From positions 1-42,744 of the forward strand of contig JBNGIO010005894.1 of NCBI GenBank assembly GCA_049999805.1: a stretch of DNA of 42,744 nt, written 5' to 3'. Below, in pieces: positions 8,631-18,868 of this stretch (position 1 is the first letter of the stretch; each line of letters starts with the position of its first letter). A program made the translations under genes and the position numbers. Under the pieces are notes generated by a model that saw only the letters and a program-made list of their open reading frames with translations, did not search any database and was not told where the DNA came from. This stretch comes from Folioceros fuciformis (Eukaryota; Anthocerotophyta; Anthocerotopsida; Anthocerotales).

Positions 8631-10844
8631 ATGAGGCCCCGGGCTTCGTCCGGGGTGTCGCCTAATTGGCTCGCGGTGCTCTGCATCCTGTGCTTCTGCG
8701 GGGGCATGCTTTTCACCACCAGGTGCTGGATGTGAATGTGGAATGGGGGTGGGTCTGGATCTGGGTTGGGAGGGGTGAGGAACTGCGGGAGGAAGAAAGT
8801 AAGAAAGGAAGGAGGACTCATTGGGGTATGGTGTGTGGTGGTGGTGGTGGGTTGGGCAGAATGACTTTCACCCCCGACGATCAGGATGTGATCAGGACGC
8901 AGGGCCTGCGAGGGACTGGGAGGCTGGAATCGCAGATTGTGGCGGAGGAATGCGATCCCAAGCCTGTGAGTGTTGACTCGGGGCCGGGAGCTAGGTGGAA
9001 TCGGGTTGGATGCTGCAATGTGGGGAATGGGGTGGTTTGGTGTTTCGCTTACGAAGGCAGCTTTTCTTGCAGAAGCCTCTTAACTCGGAGACGGGGTCCA
9101 AGGACATTTTGGAAGAGGTGTCGAGGACTCATCTTGCGATTCGGTAAGATCTGGGGTTGGTGCTGCCCCTGTGTGTCGTGAAGGTGCGTTGGCCTGTTCG
9201 GTGGCTGAGAGAGATGTGCTGGTGCTTGAAGAGGGCTTGACAAGACGATTTCTTCACTGGAGATGGAGCTGGCGGCTGCGCGAGCCACTCAGGCTACCAG
9301 TGCTAAGGGGACGCCTGTGCTTGTGAAGCCTATTCATGAGTTTGCGGATAACCAGCCACGGCTAAAGGCATTCGTCGTCATCGGCATCAATACCGCTTTC
9401 AGCAGTCGGAAGAGGAGGGATTCTGTGCGGGAGACGTGGATGCCTCAAGGTACTAGACCTTGTACTGGTTGGCTGATGCGACTGTGCATGTGTGTGGGGC
9501 AACGCGTTTGATGCGCTGTGGTTTGGGCAGGCGAGAAGCTCAAACAGTTGGAGCAGGAGAAGGGGATTGTGATTCGTTTTGTTATCGGGCACAGGTGAGT
9601 TGCCCTTTGCAACTTGTGCTTCCCTTTCGTGGTAAGTCTGCTGCGATACTGCGGTTGGTCGGGTTGTATGACGCCTGCGTGCCATGTGGAGCGCAGTGCG
9701 ACACCAGGTGGCATTCTCGATCGTGCTATCGAGGCTGAGGACGCGCAACATTCAGACTTTCTAAGACTGGTAGGTCTGTCAGGGGGACTCGAAGAACATG
9801 GCTTTTCGTTATCTTCCCTGTCTGGAACTGAACCTGTGACCCCCTGACGACTTGCAGGACCATGTCGAGGGCTACCATGAACTTTCTGCAAAGACGAAGA
9901 TCTACTTTGCCACGGCTGTGTCAAAGTGGGACGCCGATTTTTATGTCAAGGTGGATGATGATGTCCATGTCAATCTAGGTATGTCCCAGGTTCAGCTTCA
10001 CAGTGTCGATTACAGTTAGCGCGAACGACTGTCTGTGCATTGAATACGATTCTACTTTTCTGATTCAGGTACTCTTGGAACAACATTGGCAAGGCATCGC
10101 TCAAAGCCCCGTGTGTACATCGGTTGTATGAAATCTGGTCCCGTTCTGGCGCAAAAGTTAGTATCCTGGCACCTGATGCCTTTGAAATTTTGCGCGTTGG
10201 TTGGCAAGATGCATGTGTGTGAAAGTTTCTTTTTTCACTATGGTTGCAGAGGAGTGAAGTATCATGAACCGGAATTTTGGAAGTTTGGGGAAGAGGGTAA
10301 CAAGTACTTCAGGCATGCAACGGGTCAGATTTATGCCATCTCCAAAGATTTGGCAACGTACATCAGTATTAATCAGTAAGTGCAACTGTGTTTTCTTAGT
10401 TCGAATGATCACTGATTGCTGTTCATGGAGTCCAGAACAAGCTTCTTACGTTTTTGGCTGGTGATTGCAGGCCAATACTGCACAGATACGCGAATGAGGA
10501 TGTTTCGTTAGGGTCCTGGTTCATTGGCTTAGACGTAGAGCATATTGATGACCGGAGCATGTGCTGCGGTACCCCACCAGGTGCTGAAATGACCTGTTGT
10601 CATAGCACACACTTGTTGGTTGTTCAAGGGCCCCTCATTTTATCGTCACCGTGTTTTTCCTACAGGTTTCTGATGTGCCTGCCGCGTGTGTGCAGATTGT
10701 GAGTGGAAAGCCCAAGCTGGCAATATTTGTGTCGCATCCTTCGACTGGACCTGCAGTGGTATCTGCAAATCAGTTGAGAGGATAAAAGATGTGCATCAGC
10801 GTTGTGGGGAAGGAGATGGTGCCGTATGGAGTACTACCTTCTAG
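8631..10844 (+). CDS. Beta-1,3-galactosyltransferase, GT31 family (Golgi)
   Basis: Exons inferred from splice signals and frame: 8631-8722, 8860-8965, 9073-9143, 9232-9449, 9531-9594, 9697-9769, 9858-9978, 10069-10156, 10250-10375, 10471-10580, 10696-10844. They join to 1,218 nt, 405 residues, with no frame break. A type II membrane anchor ([17 protein letters not shown]) follows a short cytosolic tail. A DUF4094-type stem ends [17 protein letters not shown]. The GT31 domain contains VVGI-like [20 protein letters not shown], the metal-binding VDDD (about residues 240-243), [22 protein letters not shown] and EDVSLGSW. It closes with the Cys-rich tail typical of plant B3GALT proteins. The expected activity is transfer of galactose from UDP-Gal in beta-1,3 linkage in the Golgi, probably to N-glycans or arabinogalactan proteins. 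The exact acceptor cannot be told. Confidence 0.93.
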
Positions 10845-13800
10845 CTGCACGGTGAGTGCCATTTGTCGGAACTACTAATCACCAATTCTTTTAGAAATAA
10901 GAGCTGGAGCTCCTTGGGAGCCGAGTAATATTTATGGAAGCATGCGACGAGGCCAGCCATACCTTACCGTACATTTGTGTCCGAGAGCTCAATCAACCAC
11001 TAAGTTATCATGTTGGTCGGGCGGAGGCTTGTGGATCTGGTTGTTGTCTAAAAGCGTAGTGGCGGCATCCCGGAGATATCTTGTCCAACAGGTTTATTAT
11101 ACAGCTTAAAGTTATATGGCAGATGGCAAGCAGGTTCACCTATTTCCGATACAGTATGCAGGTGCTCTGATCGCTGGCGTCGCTCTTGACGTCCAGATGT
11201 TGGCGTCTGGCATCCCCGTTTGTGCAGCAGACACAGGCGATCCGTGGCAGGAGTCTGAGGGTTCTTCTAACTGTTGTAGTCGAGCGAAGTACTTGGGACT
11301 GCTAGGAGTTTGAGCTGACACCTGCAACTAAGATGTAATAGCCATCAAGCACTGAAGGCATCGAAGCCACCGCAGGATGTGGAGTTGGATCAGAGGACAA
11401 GTGTTCTGGTGAAAATATCTGAGAGCAGGCTGGCAACGTGGTTAGCCACACTACCAGTTTGAATTTATTGCCCACCGCAGTCACTTTGCCGGCGAATCTC
11501 ACTAGCGGCTCGAAATGGCCTAACAGTAGGCTAGGCATCGCTAATTCAATTTTGCCCAGTTCTGTTGAAGCTGGTCTCGCCACGGGCAGGCGGCGTGTAT
11601 TCTCCTTCCTATTTATCACCAGGTGTAGCGCTGTCCTCTGATCCCAGTGTACTCTTTAGTGTTTGGTTTTCTGAGAGTTGTACTCTGGTGTGCGAAGTGA
11701 GGAAGTTTGAATCTCGACGGTCCAGTTGTTGTCGAGTCGTGAACTTCGCCGGTTCTGCTCCTTGTACAAAGTCGTCGTGTAGGTTGAGGAGGATCTATGA
11801 TTCTCCAGTTAGTGTACAAGTGCTCGTCCAAAAAGATTGCCTGGAAGTACGTGGTGCAGAGATGTGACTAGTCTCTATAACTGACAATTAAATCAAAAGT
11901 TTTCGGCAGTTGCTTGACTGTTGCTCAGTGCATCTTCGGAATTTCCATGCACTTGACACTGTTGTATTCCTCACGCCGGGCTCAGCTGTCTCTGGTGCTG
12001 TAACAGTCAAGTGTCCTCGTCTGACTCCGGTTTGGCGCCCACAGCGTCGTTCACAGCGCAGGTCGTTTCCTCTTTTGTACCTTTCTCGTCCTTTGTATCG
12101 GATCCTTTCTCGCCAATTCCGCATGCCACTGTAAAGGTCTCATGTCTAAATCTGGGTGGGATTCTGCATCAACATTTTACTGTGTAGGATTCTCCGGAAG
12201 CCTTTCCCAGTGTAGTAGAAACCAAGGAACATCCCCGCTGTAACCAGCTTGTACAGGTGAAATATCTGTAGTCCATGCCCGTTGGCGGATCGTGCGCAGA
12301 CAAATCCAGCTTGCTGGCAAGCTTGAGTGTCGCAGGAAAAGCACCGACGCCATGTCTTGTGGCCCCGTAAACGAAACAAGCATACTAAATACAGACCTTG
12401 TATACATACACAAGGTCGTAGACGCTCGTCAAAGTTGCCAACTCCCGAGACCTCCTCGTGGTCTGGAGGCCTTGTTGCTGCGTGCGTGGGCCCGGCAAAG
12501 ATCAGGCGTTCACCTCCCCTGGTCTTGCCCAAGAGAACTTGCCTCCTCCTCTCTGCCGCATACAAGAGTTTAGGGTTGCTGGACTTCAGAAATTTGCCCA
12601 TGGAAATCAAAGTCAGTATAATGCCGTATACAACGATAGGAATCTTAGCAATGCTCGCGGTTTGCAGGGGAAAATCGTGAACTCCTTTCAAAACTGGCTA
12701 CAAACTTCTCAGTAAGAAAAATGATTCACAATTACTCCATGGGGTTCGGCTGATTCATTGCTCCGTGGTGCAAAGAAGTGAGGGGATCCATATGCCCGTC
12801 CCCGCAACTCTACACGAGTTGAGAATGGGAGGCATCTCTGACGAGGTCTTGATAATAAGCTGGTTGCCATTCAGCAAACAAAACTCTCTGCAAACCCACC
12901 GAAGGACGTATGAAAGGACAAGCGCGTGTTCTCGCTTCTCCCTTCCTAAGGGAGAAGCGAGAACAGCTTATATTTGGACTTGCTCTTTCCGAACATAACT
13001 AGTGCACAATTTCTGTCAATCTCAGAAGCCCCATCTGCGTTCCGGTTACTGAACAACGGAAACTACTGACAAGCAAGGAATGTACTTGAACTCCTAGTTT
13101 AGAAGGGGCATGCGATGGTGTTGCAGGTATTGAAGCATTGGAGCTCCACATCAGCCACGATACCTGCCTTACTTGTAGCTTGAAAGGAGAATACCATTTT
13201 GCAGGCTGAACCTCCTAGAACGGTCCGCATAGACTTCATACGATGACACAGTTTCAGACAATGGAGGAATACCTCCAGCTGCATTGTTGGACACGTACAG
13301 AGTGAAAGGCTGCTGCAATTCCTTAGCTTGACTTTTCGTTCCTGACCCCTGGAAACATCACAATGTCATGTCAGGCTTCTCTCAGAATCAAATTAGCAAC
13401 ACCTGGGCTGGGGTTCACCTATAATTACTGGTGCATTGGATGTACAAGCGAAGAGTCCACTCAGAGTACGATACAGAGCGCGACAGACAGAGGACACTGG
13501 ATGACGGTTGAGCAACAGAAGATCTTGTGACATCCAACGGTCCACTTCACCTCTAAAAAGCTGCTCAGGCTGCACATCATGGAGTACTTCAACTCCTGCT
13601 TCTGGCTCCTGGAACGCTCGACGTCGATTGGGTCAGGCGATGGAACCCTTTGACAAGCTAAAGAAGAGCAGGGAAGCAACTCAGCCTGCTCTACTTATTT
13701 CAAGACGAGCGCGCTCACACGCAGAACTAATTCGATGGCCTGCTTGAGCAATGAGCATGTTCAGCGGGAGCGGCATCGACTGGTTCCATTTGCCTCAAAT

Positions 13801-15355
13801 CGTCCCCCAGGCGATACTTCTAGGCACGGGGCCATCCGCCTGTTCTTCTACCAGTTTTGTCGCTTGTGTTGCAAGTTGCGCAGGCAGTAGCGGTGCCGTG
13901 GTTCGTGATGAACAGGACCGGACAGCGCACACACAGGACTCACACCCATTCAACGGCTCGCAGGCTCGTCGCAGACGCAGCAGATGCAGAGGATGGCGGA
14001 GGGAGCTGAAAGGGACTTGACGACAAATGTGGAGCGAGCTGGACACTCTGGCCGATAATTCGTCCTCACCATGCACGGCACTCAAGTCACGAGGCACGAC
14101 GTGTGTGCACCAGCCTCATTTGCACTGTCTCTGTCGAGCTCCATTCCGACGTTTCTCCGTCACTCGAAGGACGGTATGGCAGCTATCGCTGACCTCATTG
14201 CAAGGCTCTAAAGCTCCCATTACACTTTACAGTGAACTACTTCTCGGCTGGAGTAACGGCTTTTGCTGCTACGGGCTGACTTCCGCTGTATTTTAGATCT
14301 TCTGCACTTTTGGAATCCACACGGAGTAGTAGCATGATCGAGAAGCTTGCTGTTGATCCTTTTGCCTGATGCTAGTCCACTCCTCCACCGCAGTGCAACC
14401 TTATCTACAAATGCGAGGTTAAGGAAGGTGGGACTGGTCAATAGCCCGGCTCGGCATCGGCTGATAGGATCACGAGATGCATTTCAAGTCCTAGCTGCAG
14501 ATATCGCTCTTTTACCAGGAAGGTCAAGCGAAAAGTTTGCAGAGCAAACTAAGCCCACGACGACTGGGCTTGCAGGGTCTCTATCTTGCACGATGGTTCC
14601 AAGATGCAAAAAGCGCAGTGCTCATGGCCTGGTAGAAGATGGTGAAACGTCGAAACGTCGGTGACTTAAGACCTGGACTTCGCGCCTGGCAATTGAAGCA
14701 CGCACGTCGCCGGTAGATACCCATAGCTTTCTCTCCAAAGAACTCGTGAGATAACCACAGGTGGCCTCCTATGGAGCAACTGAATGTGTGGTTGGAGCTC
14801 CGGCGGCTCAGGCTGCCGTAGACCACAGCTCTCGTCGGCTTGAGGCGTTTCAAAGCGTTGTAGCCTTACCAACCATGCGGGGTCTTTGATGGTTCCGAGC
14901 GTCTTCTGCTTGGAATCAGCACTGCGTGGTCAGTGTCCTCTGCAGAATGTCCTAACATATGCTCCGGATCAAGCCTCCCTGGTCTGTGACTCCACTACAA
15001 CACCCTTTCACATGTAGTCCAGACTTGAAGTTTGAGGTCTCTCTGGTTCACTTCTGCAAATTAAGCTTGGCTTGTAGTTCTAAGGCTGCAGAACCTCCCG
15101 GCGACACAAGGCTCTCGCGGCCACGCTCTAAACATTGTCAAACCCAAGCTGCGGAGGCATCCACATATGGCCTCCCTCTTTTGTGTAAGGAAAGTCTGTT
15201 TAACCACTGCCTGTACTTCAAAATGTTGCAACCTCGCAAGCATCGTGACTCCAGCTCGCAATCACGCTTCCAAGGTGAGTGCTAGCCTAGCCTCGCATTC
15301 ACTCCCCTTCAGCTCCCTTTCAGTGTGCAGAAGCTCCGCAGTCACAATGTCAGCA
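10845..15355. other. Long stretch with no assigned gene; some open segments on the minus strand
   Basis: About 4.5 kb. 10845-11100 is the 3' region of the galactosyltransferase gene. Many frames of 60-180 codons overlap on both strands. On the minus strand a few segments are bounded by plausible splice sites and read as non-repetitive protein: about 14680-14872, 13436-13620 and 13175-13350, plus an acceptor-led segment near 12820-12895. I recognise no family in them and could not chain them into one consistent frame, so I do not call a gene. A perfect hairpin lies at 12927-12965. Confidence 0.35.
12927..12965. repeat. Perfect inverted repeat, 18-bp arms with 3-nt loop
   Basis: TGTTCTCGCTTCTCCCTT (12927-12944) and its exact reverse complement (12948-12965) are separated only by CCT. 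A 39-bp near-perfect palindrome is far beyond chance for a stretch this size. It could be a foldback element remnant or a structured RNA. It is too short and too symmetric for a typical plant microRNA precursor. Confidence 0.85.
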
Positions 15356-15616
15356 ATGGGAGCGTGCCTGCGACGCCCCCGCGTGGCTCCCCGCGCTGCA
15401 GCCGAGCAGGAGCAGCTGCAGCAGCCATCCAACCCCGAAGATCCACCTTCATCCAATTCCAAGCTGCAGCAGGCCAAATCGAACGCCGGCAACACCGCCA
15501 AATCGAGCGACACTTGCAAGCAGTGGAACAAGATGAAGAATTCAAGGCCTCCCAGCGCCACTTTCGCGGACGTCATCCACTACAGCTCCCACCGCGGATC
15601 GCTACCACGCCTGTGA
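15356..15616 (+). CDS. Small protein with conserved 'ADVxxYSSxRGxLPR' C-terminus (paralogue B)
   Basis: 86 residues from the ATG at 15356, chosen because it gives an MGACLRRPR start; Gly2 and Cys4 would permit N-myristoylation and palmitoylation, though position 6 is not Ser/Thr. In-frame ATGs at 15347 and 15167 give longer versions. The centre is hydrophilic (Gln, Ser, Asn, Lys). The last 18 residues, TFADVIHYSSHRGSLPRL, match the end of the gene at 5004-5222 at 12 of 18 positions. Function unknown. Both genes place TGA directly after the motif inside a GTGA that could also serve as a splice donor. Confidence 0.6.
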   Translation: MGACLRRPRVAPRAAAEQEQLQQPSNPEDPPSSNSKLQQAKSNAGNTAKSSDTCKQWNKMKNSRPPSATFADVIHYSSHRGSLPRL

Positions 15617-15692
15617 ACCTCAGCCAGAGATGAAGCTCGTCTTGAGCTTCGCAGTCTTGTCGTTGATGCAGTAGCTACTCGATGGCTTCTAG

Positions 15693-15884
15693 CGAATTGA
15701 TAGAAGGAGAAGTGAAGAGGTACATGCTCTCAAGACGGAGAAGTCTGAGCAAGAGAAGCAGAGGAAGAAGGAGAATATTGAGGCGAAAAAGAAGAAATTC
15801 ATCTTGATGAATTTGGTCGGAACTGCTGTAGCTGTAGCAGCTGCAGCAGCTGAAGCTATGGCTGTTGCGATGAATAGAGCCTGA
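15693..15884 (+). CDS. Candidate last exon of a small tail-anchored protein
   Basis: An open segment of 63 residues starts directly after a 'ttctag' acceptor-like site and ends in TGA at 15882-15884. It reads as a strongly charged Lys/Glu helix (EKSEQEKQRKKENIEAKKKK) followed by a single Ala/Val-rich hydrophobic segment (NLVGTAVAVAAAAAEAMAVA) and a short NRA end. That is the layout of a coiled, C-tail-anchored membrane protein. There is no ATG at the start, so an upstream exon would be needed; I could not identify it. No family is recognised. It could be chance. Confidence 0.3.
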   Translation, partial: RIDRRRSEEVHALKTEKSEQEKQRKKENIEAKKKKFILMNLVGTAVAVAAAAAEAMAVAMNRA

Positions 15885-16641
15885 GGCACAAAATTGAAGC
15901 TTGTTCACAACAGATTCGTCAATTTGCAAATGACTGACTCCTTTCCTCCACCATCGCACTGAGACTTGATGCTCAAGATCTAGAATCCACTGTTTGCAGC
16001 GTACCAGAGAGGAAAGCGCGCGGCGACGAAGCAGACCTAGTTTCCTGCATCGCGAACACGGAATTGGCCGACAAGGACAAGGCAGAGGACATGGAAGGTG
16101 GAGCTCGGTGGCCACAATTTTGGAACCCTAGGCCAGCGTTTGTCGTGGCCTCGGGGTTTGCGTAGGAAGCCGGAGCCGTGGGACAGCAAGAAACAAGGGA
16201 ATGACGGGCCTTTCCTAGCGCTGGGCGACAACGGGTGGAAGGGCAGCGATTCGGGAAGTGGGAAGTGACCTCGCGTCTCGCTCGCAGTTAGCACCAACCC
16301 CTTGTTTGGAGGCCAACAAACAAGGGAGTCAGGCGTACCAAACCTACGGGGGTGAGGTGTGCGGGGTCCTTGAGCGAGGAATGCAGCGGAGGCCGGGACA
16401 CTGCACTGGTCAGCGGCCTCGATGCATCCGCGGCGACAGGCTGCTTTGTCGCCAGCCCCGTGGGTCCGCCCAAGGATTAAGGCGCCTGGGAGCAGGCAGG
16501 CAGACCAGCAATTGCAACAGCCTCGACGTAGAGCTGGAGCTCACGTCTCGAACCGGACTACCTACGTGCCGTGCCACATAGCCCCACTTCCGCCTACACT
16601 CGCTGTTCTCGGGCATCACTGAGGTCATTCGGGCAGCAGCC
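15885..16641. other. Intergenic, FATB upstream region
   Basis: GC-rich sequence without a recognisable gene. It probably includes the FATB promoter and leader. No clear TATA element was found. Confidence 0.45.
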
Positions 16642-18454
16642 ATGGCCGCGGCCCTCGCAAGGATCGCTGGGTGTGCGCTCGAGCTGCAGGATAAGCCACA
16701 GCCGCAGGCGCAGTACTGGGTGCAGAGAGCGAGCTGGGGGAAGAAGGCGATGACGGTGAAATGTGCCGGTGGCGGGAACGTGAACGGCGCGGCTGCGGTG
16801 CGGGTGGAGGAGCAGAGCATCCCAATACCGCTCCCTCTCCCGCTTCCTTTGCCCTTGCCGCTGCCGATGCAGCTCAATCCCAGCCCTGGAGCGGAATTGA
16901 CACCTCTGAAGGAGAAGGAGATGCAGGGTGAGGTGCCCAGGTCGGGGATCAGCGACGTGGATGTGGATGTTCTCAACCATCTCCGGCATGGTCGCCTTGT
17001 GGAGGCCAATGCCGTCTACCGCCAGACGTTCGTGGTGCGCTCGTACGAGGTCGGCGCCGACAAGACGGTCTCCATCGACGCCCTCAACAACCTCTTCCAA
17101 GTGCGCAAGCCAGGACTCCTTTCGGATCCCCTGTCTGATGCTTCCTTGAGAAGTCTCAGACCTGGCTCACGAATTCCACGGTGTTTGGGAACGTTTGCAG
17201 GATGTAGCGCTGAATCATGTCTGGGTGTCGGGGCTGGCCGGGGACGGATTCGGAGCCACCCACGCGATGGTGCGGGGGCAGCTGATTTGGGTCGTGACGC
17301 GCATGCATGTGCAGGTGGACAGATACCCTGCCTGGTAATCATCCTCCCCTGTTGCACATGCATCCAACTCTGCTCACCATCTGCCCGCGAATGGAGTCGA
17401 TTCACATCCTGTGCCTACCTGCGCCATGTGTGCGATCAGGGGAGACGTGATAGAGATCGATTCTTGGGTCGGAGCGTCGGGGAAGAACGGGATGCGCAGA
17501 GACTGGCTCGTCAGGGACTACAAAGCGGGCCAAATTCTTGCCCGGGCCACCAGGTGGGTTTCACGGAATTCAATTCCAATCCCTTTGCATACACTCTAGC
17601 GAACATTGCTGTGATCGCCGGGTTCAGACTGAGTGAACGACTGAGACACAATTCTCCTGCGCAGCACGTGGGTGATGATGAACAAGGTGACTCGAAGGCT
17701 GTCCAAGATGCCGCAGGATGTGCGCGACGAGATTTCTCCATGGTTCATCGACCGGACGGCGATGGAGGAGCAGGCAGCCGCGGGAAGCAAGATCTCCAAG
17801 CTGGACGACGCGTCCGCGGGTTGCATCCGGTCGAACCTCACGGTACGGACGGATTTCTTTTCGGTTGCCGGTAACCAGCCGCATCCTGAGCTGCTGCACG
17901 AATTGCTCATCACTGTTTCTGTTGCGCTTGTGCTGCAATTTCAGCCGAAGCGAAGCGACTTGGACATGAATCAGCACGTCAACAACGTCAAGTACATCGG
18001 CTGGATGATGGAGGTACTGTATCTCGCACAAGCGTCCGTGGAGGGCGGTTGATTTTGTTGTTGGGAAAGGGTGGTTGTCATTACTTACAAACGCGCATAC
18101 GCGCAGAGTCTTCCGGCTCCATTGATGGAGTCCCATGAGCTGGCGACCATCATTCTGGAGTACAGAAAGGAGTGTGGGCAGCGAGACACTGTTCAAGCTC
18201 TGAGCAGCCTGGAAGCTTGGGATGAGGATGACGATGCCGAGGCCTGCACCTTTAGCCCAGTACAGCATGACGAGCTGGGTTCTTGCAACAGGGACTGTAC
18301 ATGCGACGGGCCTCAAGCCTGCGAGGATGCCTGCACTCCCTCGAACCAGACTTACACCCATCTCATCAGGACTGAGGCGGACAGCTCCGAAATTCTTAGA
18401 GGCAGGACTATTTGGAGAAGAAAACAACCCCAATTGCACCCTCCTGCACATTGA
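16642..18454 (+). CDS. FATB: Acyl-ACP thioesterase FATB (plastid)
   Basis: Exons inferred: 16642-17100, 17201-17334, 17440-17553, 17665-17842, 17945-18013, 18107-18454; the join is 1,302 nt, 433 residues, in frame. It hydrolyses acyl-ACP in the plastid stroma, releasing mainly saturated fatty acids for export. Family blocks: RQTFVVRSYEVGADKTVSID, GDGFGAT, LIWVVTRMHVQVDRYPAWGD, SGKNGMRRDWLVRDY, TWVMMNKVTRRLSKMP, and the hot-dog active site DLDMNQHVNNVKYIGW with Asp302, Asn304 and His306. Glu340 in LEYRKEC lies 34 residues after the His, as in characterised FATB enzymes. These blocks are FATB rather than FATA. The N-terminus is a transit peptide followed by an odd Pro-Leu dipeptide run (about residues 55-72). 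Near the C-terminus a Cys-rich insert (about residues 365-395) separates ALSSLEA from the usual HLIR..EILRGRTIWR end. Confidence 0.94.
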
Positions 18455-18868
18455 TCACACCACCCACCATTATGATTACGGGTTGGGGTTGGAGTTGAAG
18501 TGGCGCAACACCACCACCAGAACCACGTAGGCAGTAGCTACCCCGTCCGTGACTGTAGCATTGTACATACAGAGCACCTGTTGCCGTGCACACAGCACGT
18601 ATAGTCTCCATACGTCAATCGGAGTCCTTGATCTGCCCGCATCCTTGTTGGTAATCTGGGATCTCATGATCAGTTAGGTGGAACTGGAAAGTAAGTGGAT
18701 ACCTGGTAGGTGCCCGGAGCCGGGTCTAGTGCAGAGACAGTCCAGGAATGTTCACACTGTCCACATGGAAGTCCCTGTTCACATGCTGTCCCTGTACTAC
18801 GCCCATTTCGCAGGCTATGGAAGGGTGCCAGGTGATGATATGCAGCCTGAAACCCCTTCCAGAAACTT
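18455..18868. other. Shared 3' region of convergent genes
   Basis: The FATB stop (18454, plus) and the helicase stop (18869, minus) are 414 bp apart. The stretch probably holds both 3' UTRs. No separate gene is seen. Confidence 0.6.

Noticed and set aside
12146-12691. 181-codon minus-strand frame with one hydrophobic segment
   Set aside because: No family resemblance, and competing frames of similar length on the plus strand; not enough to call a gene.
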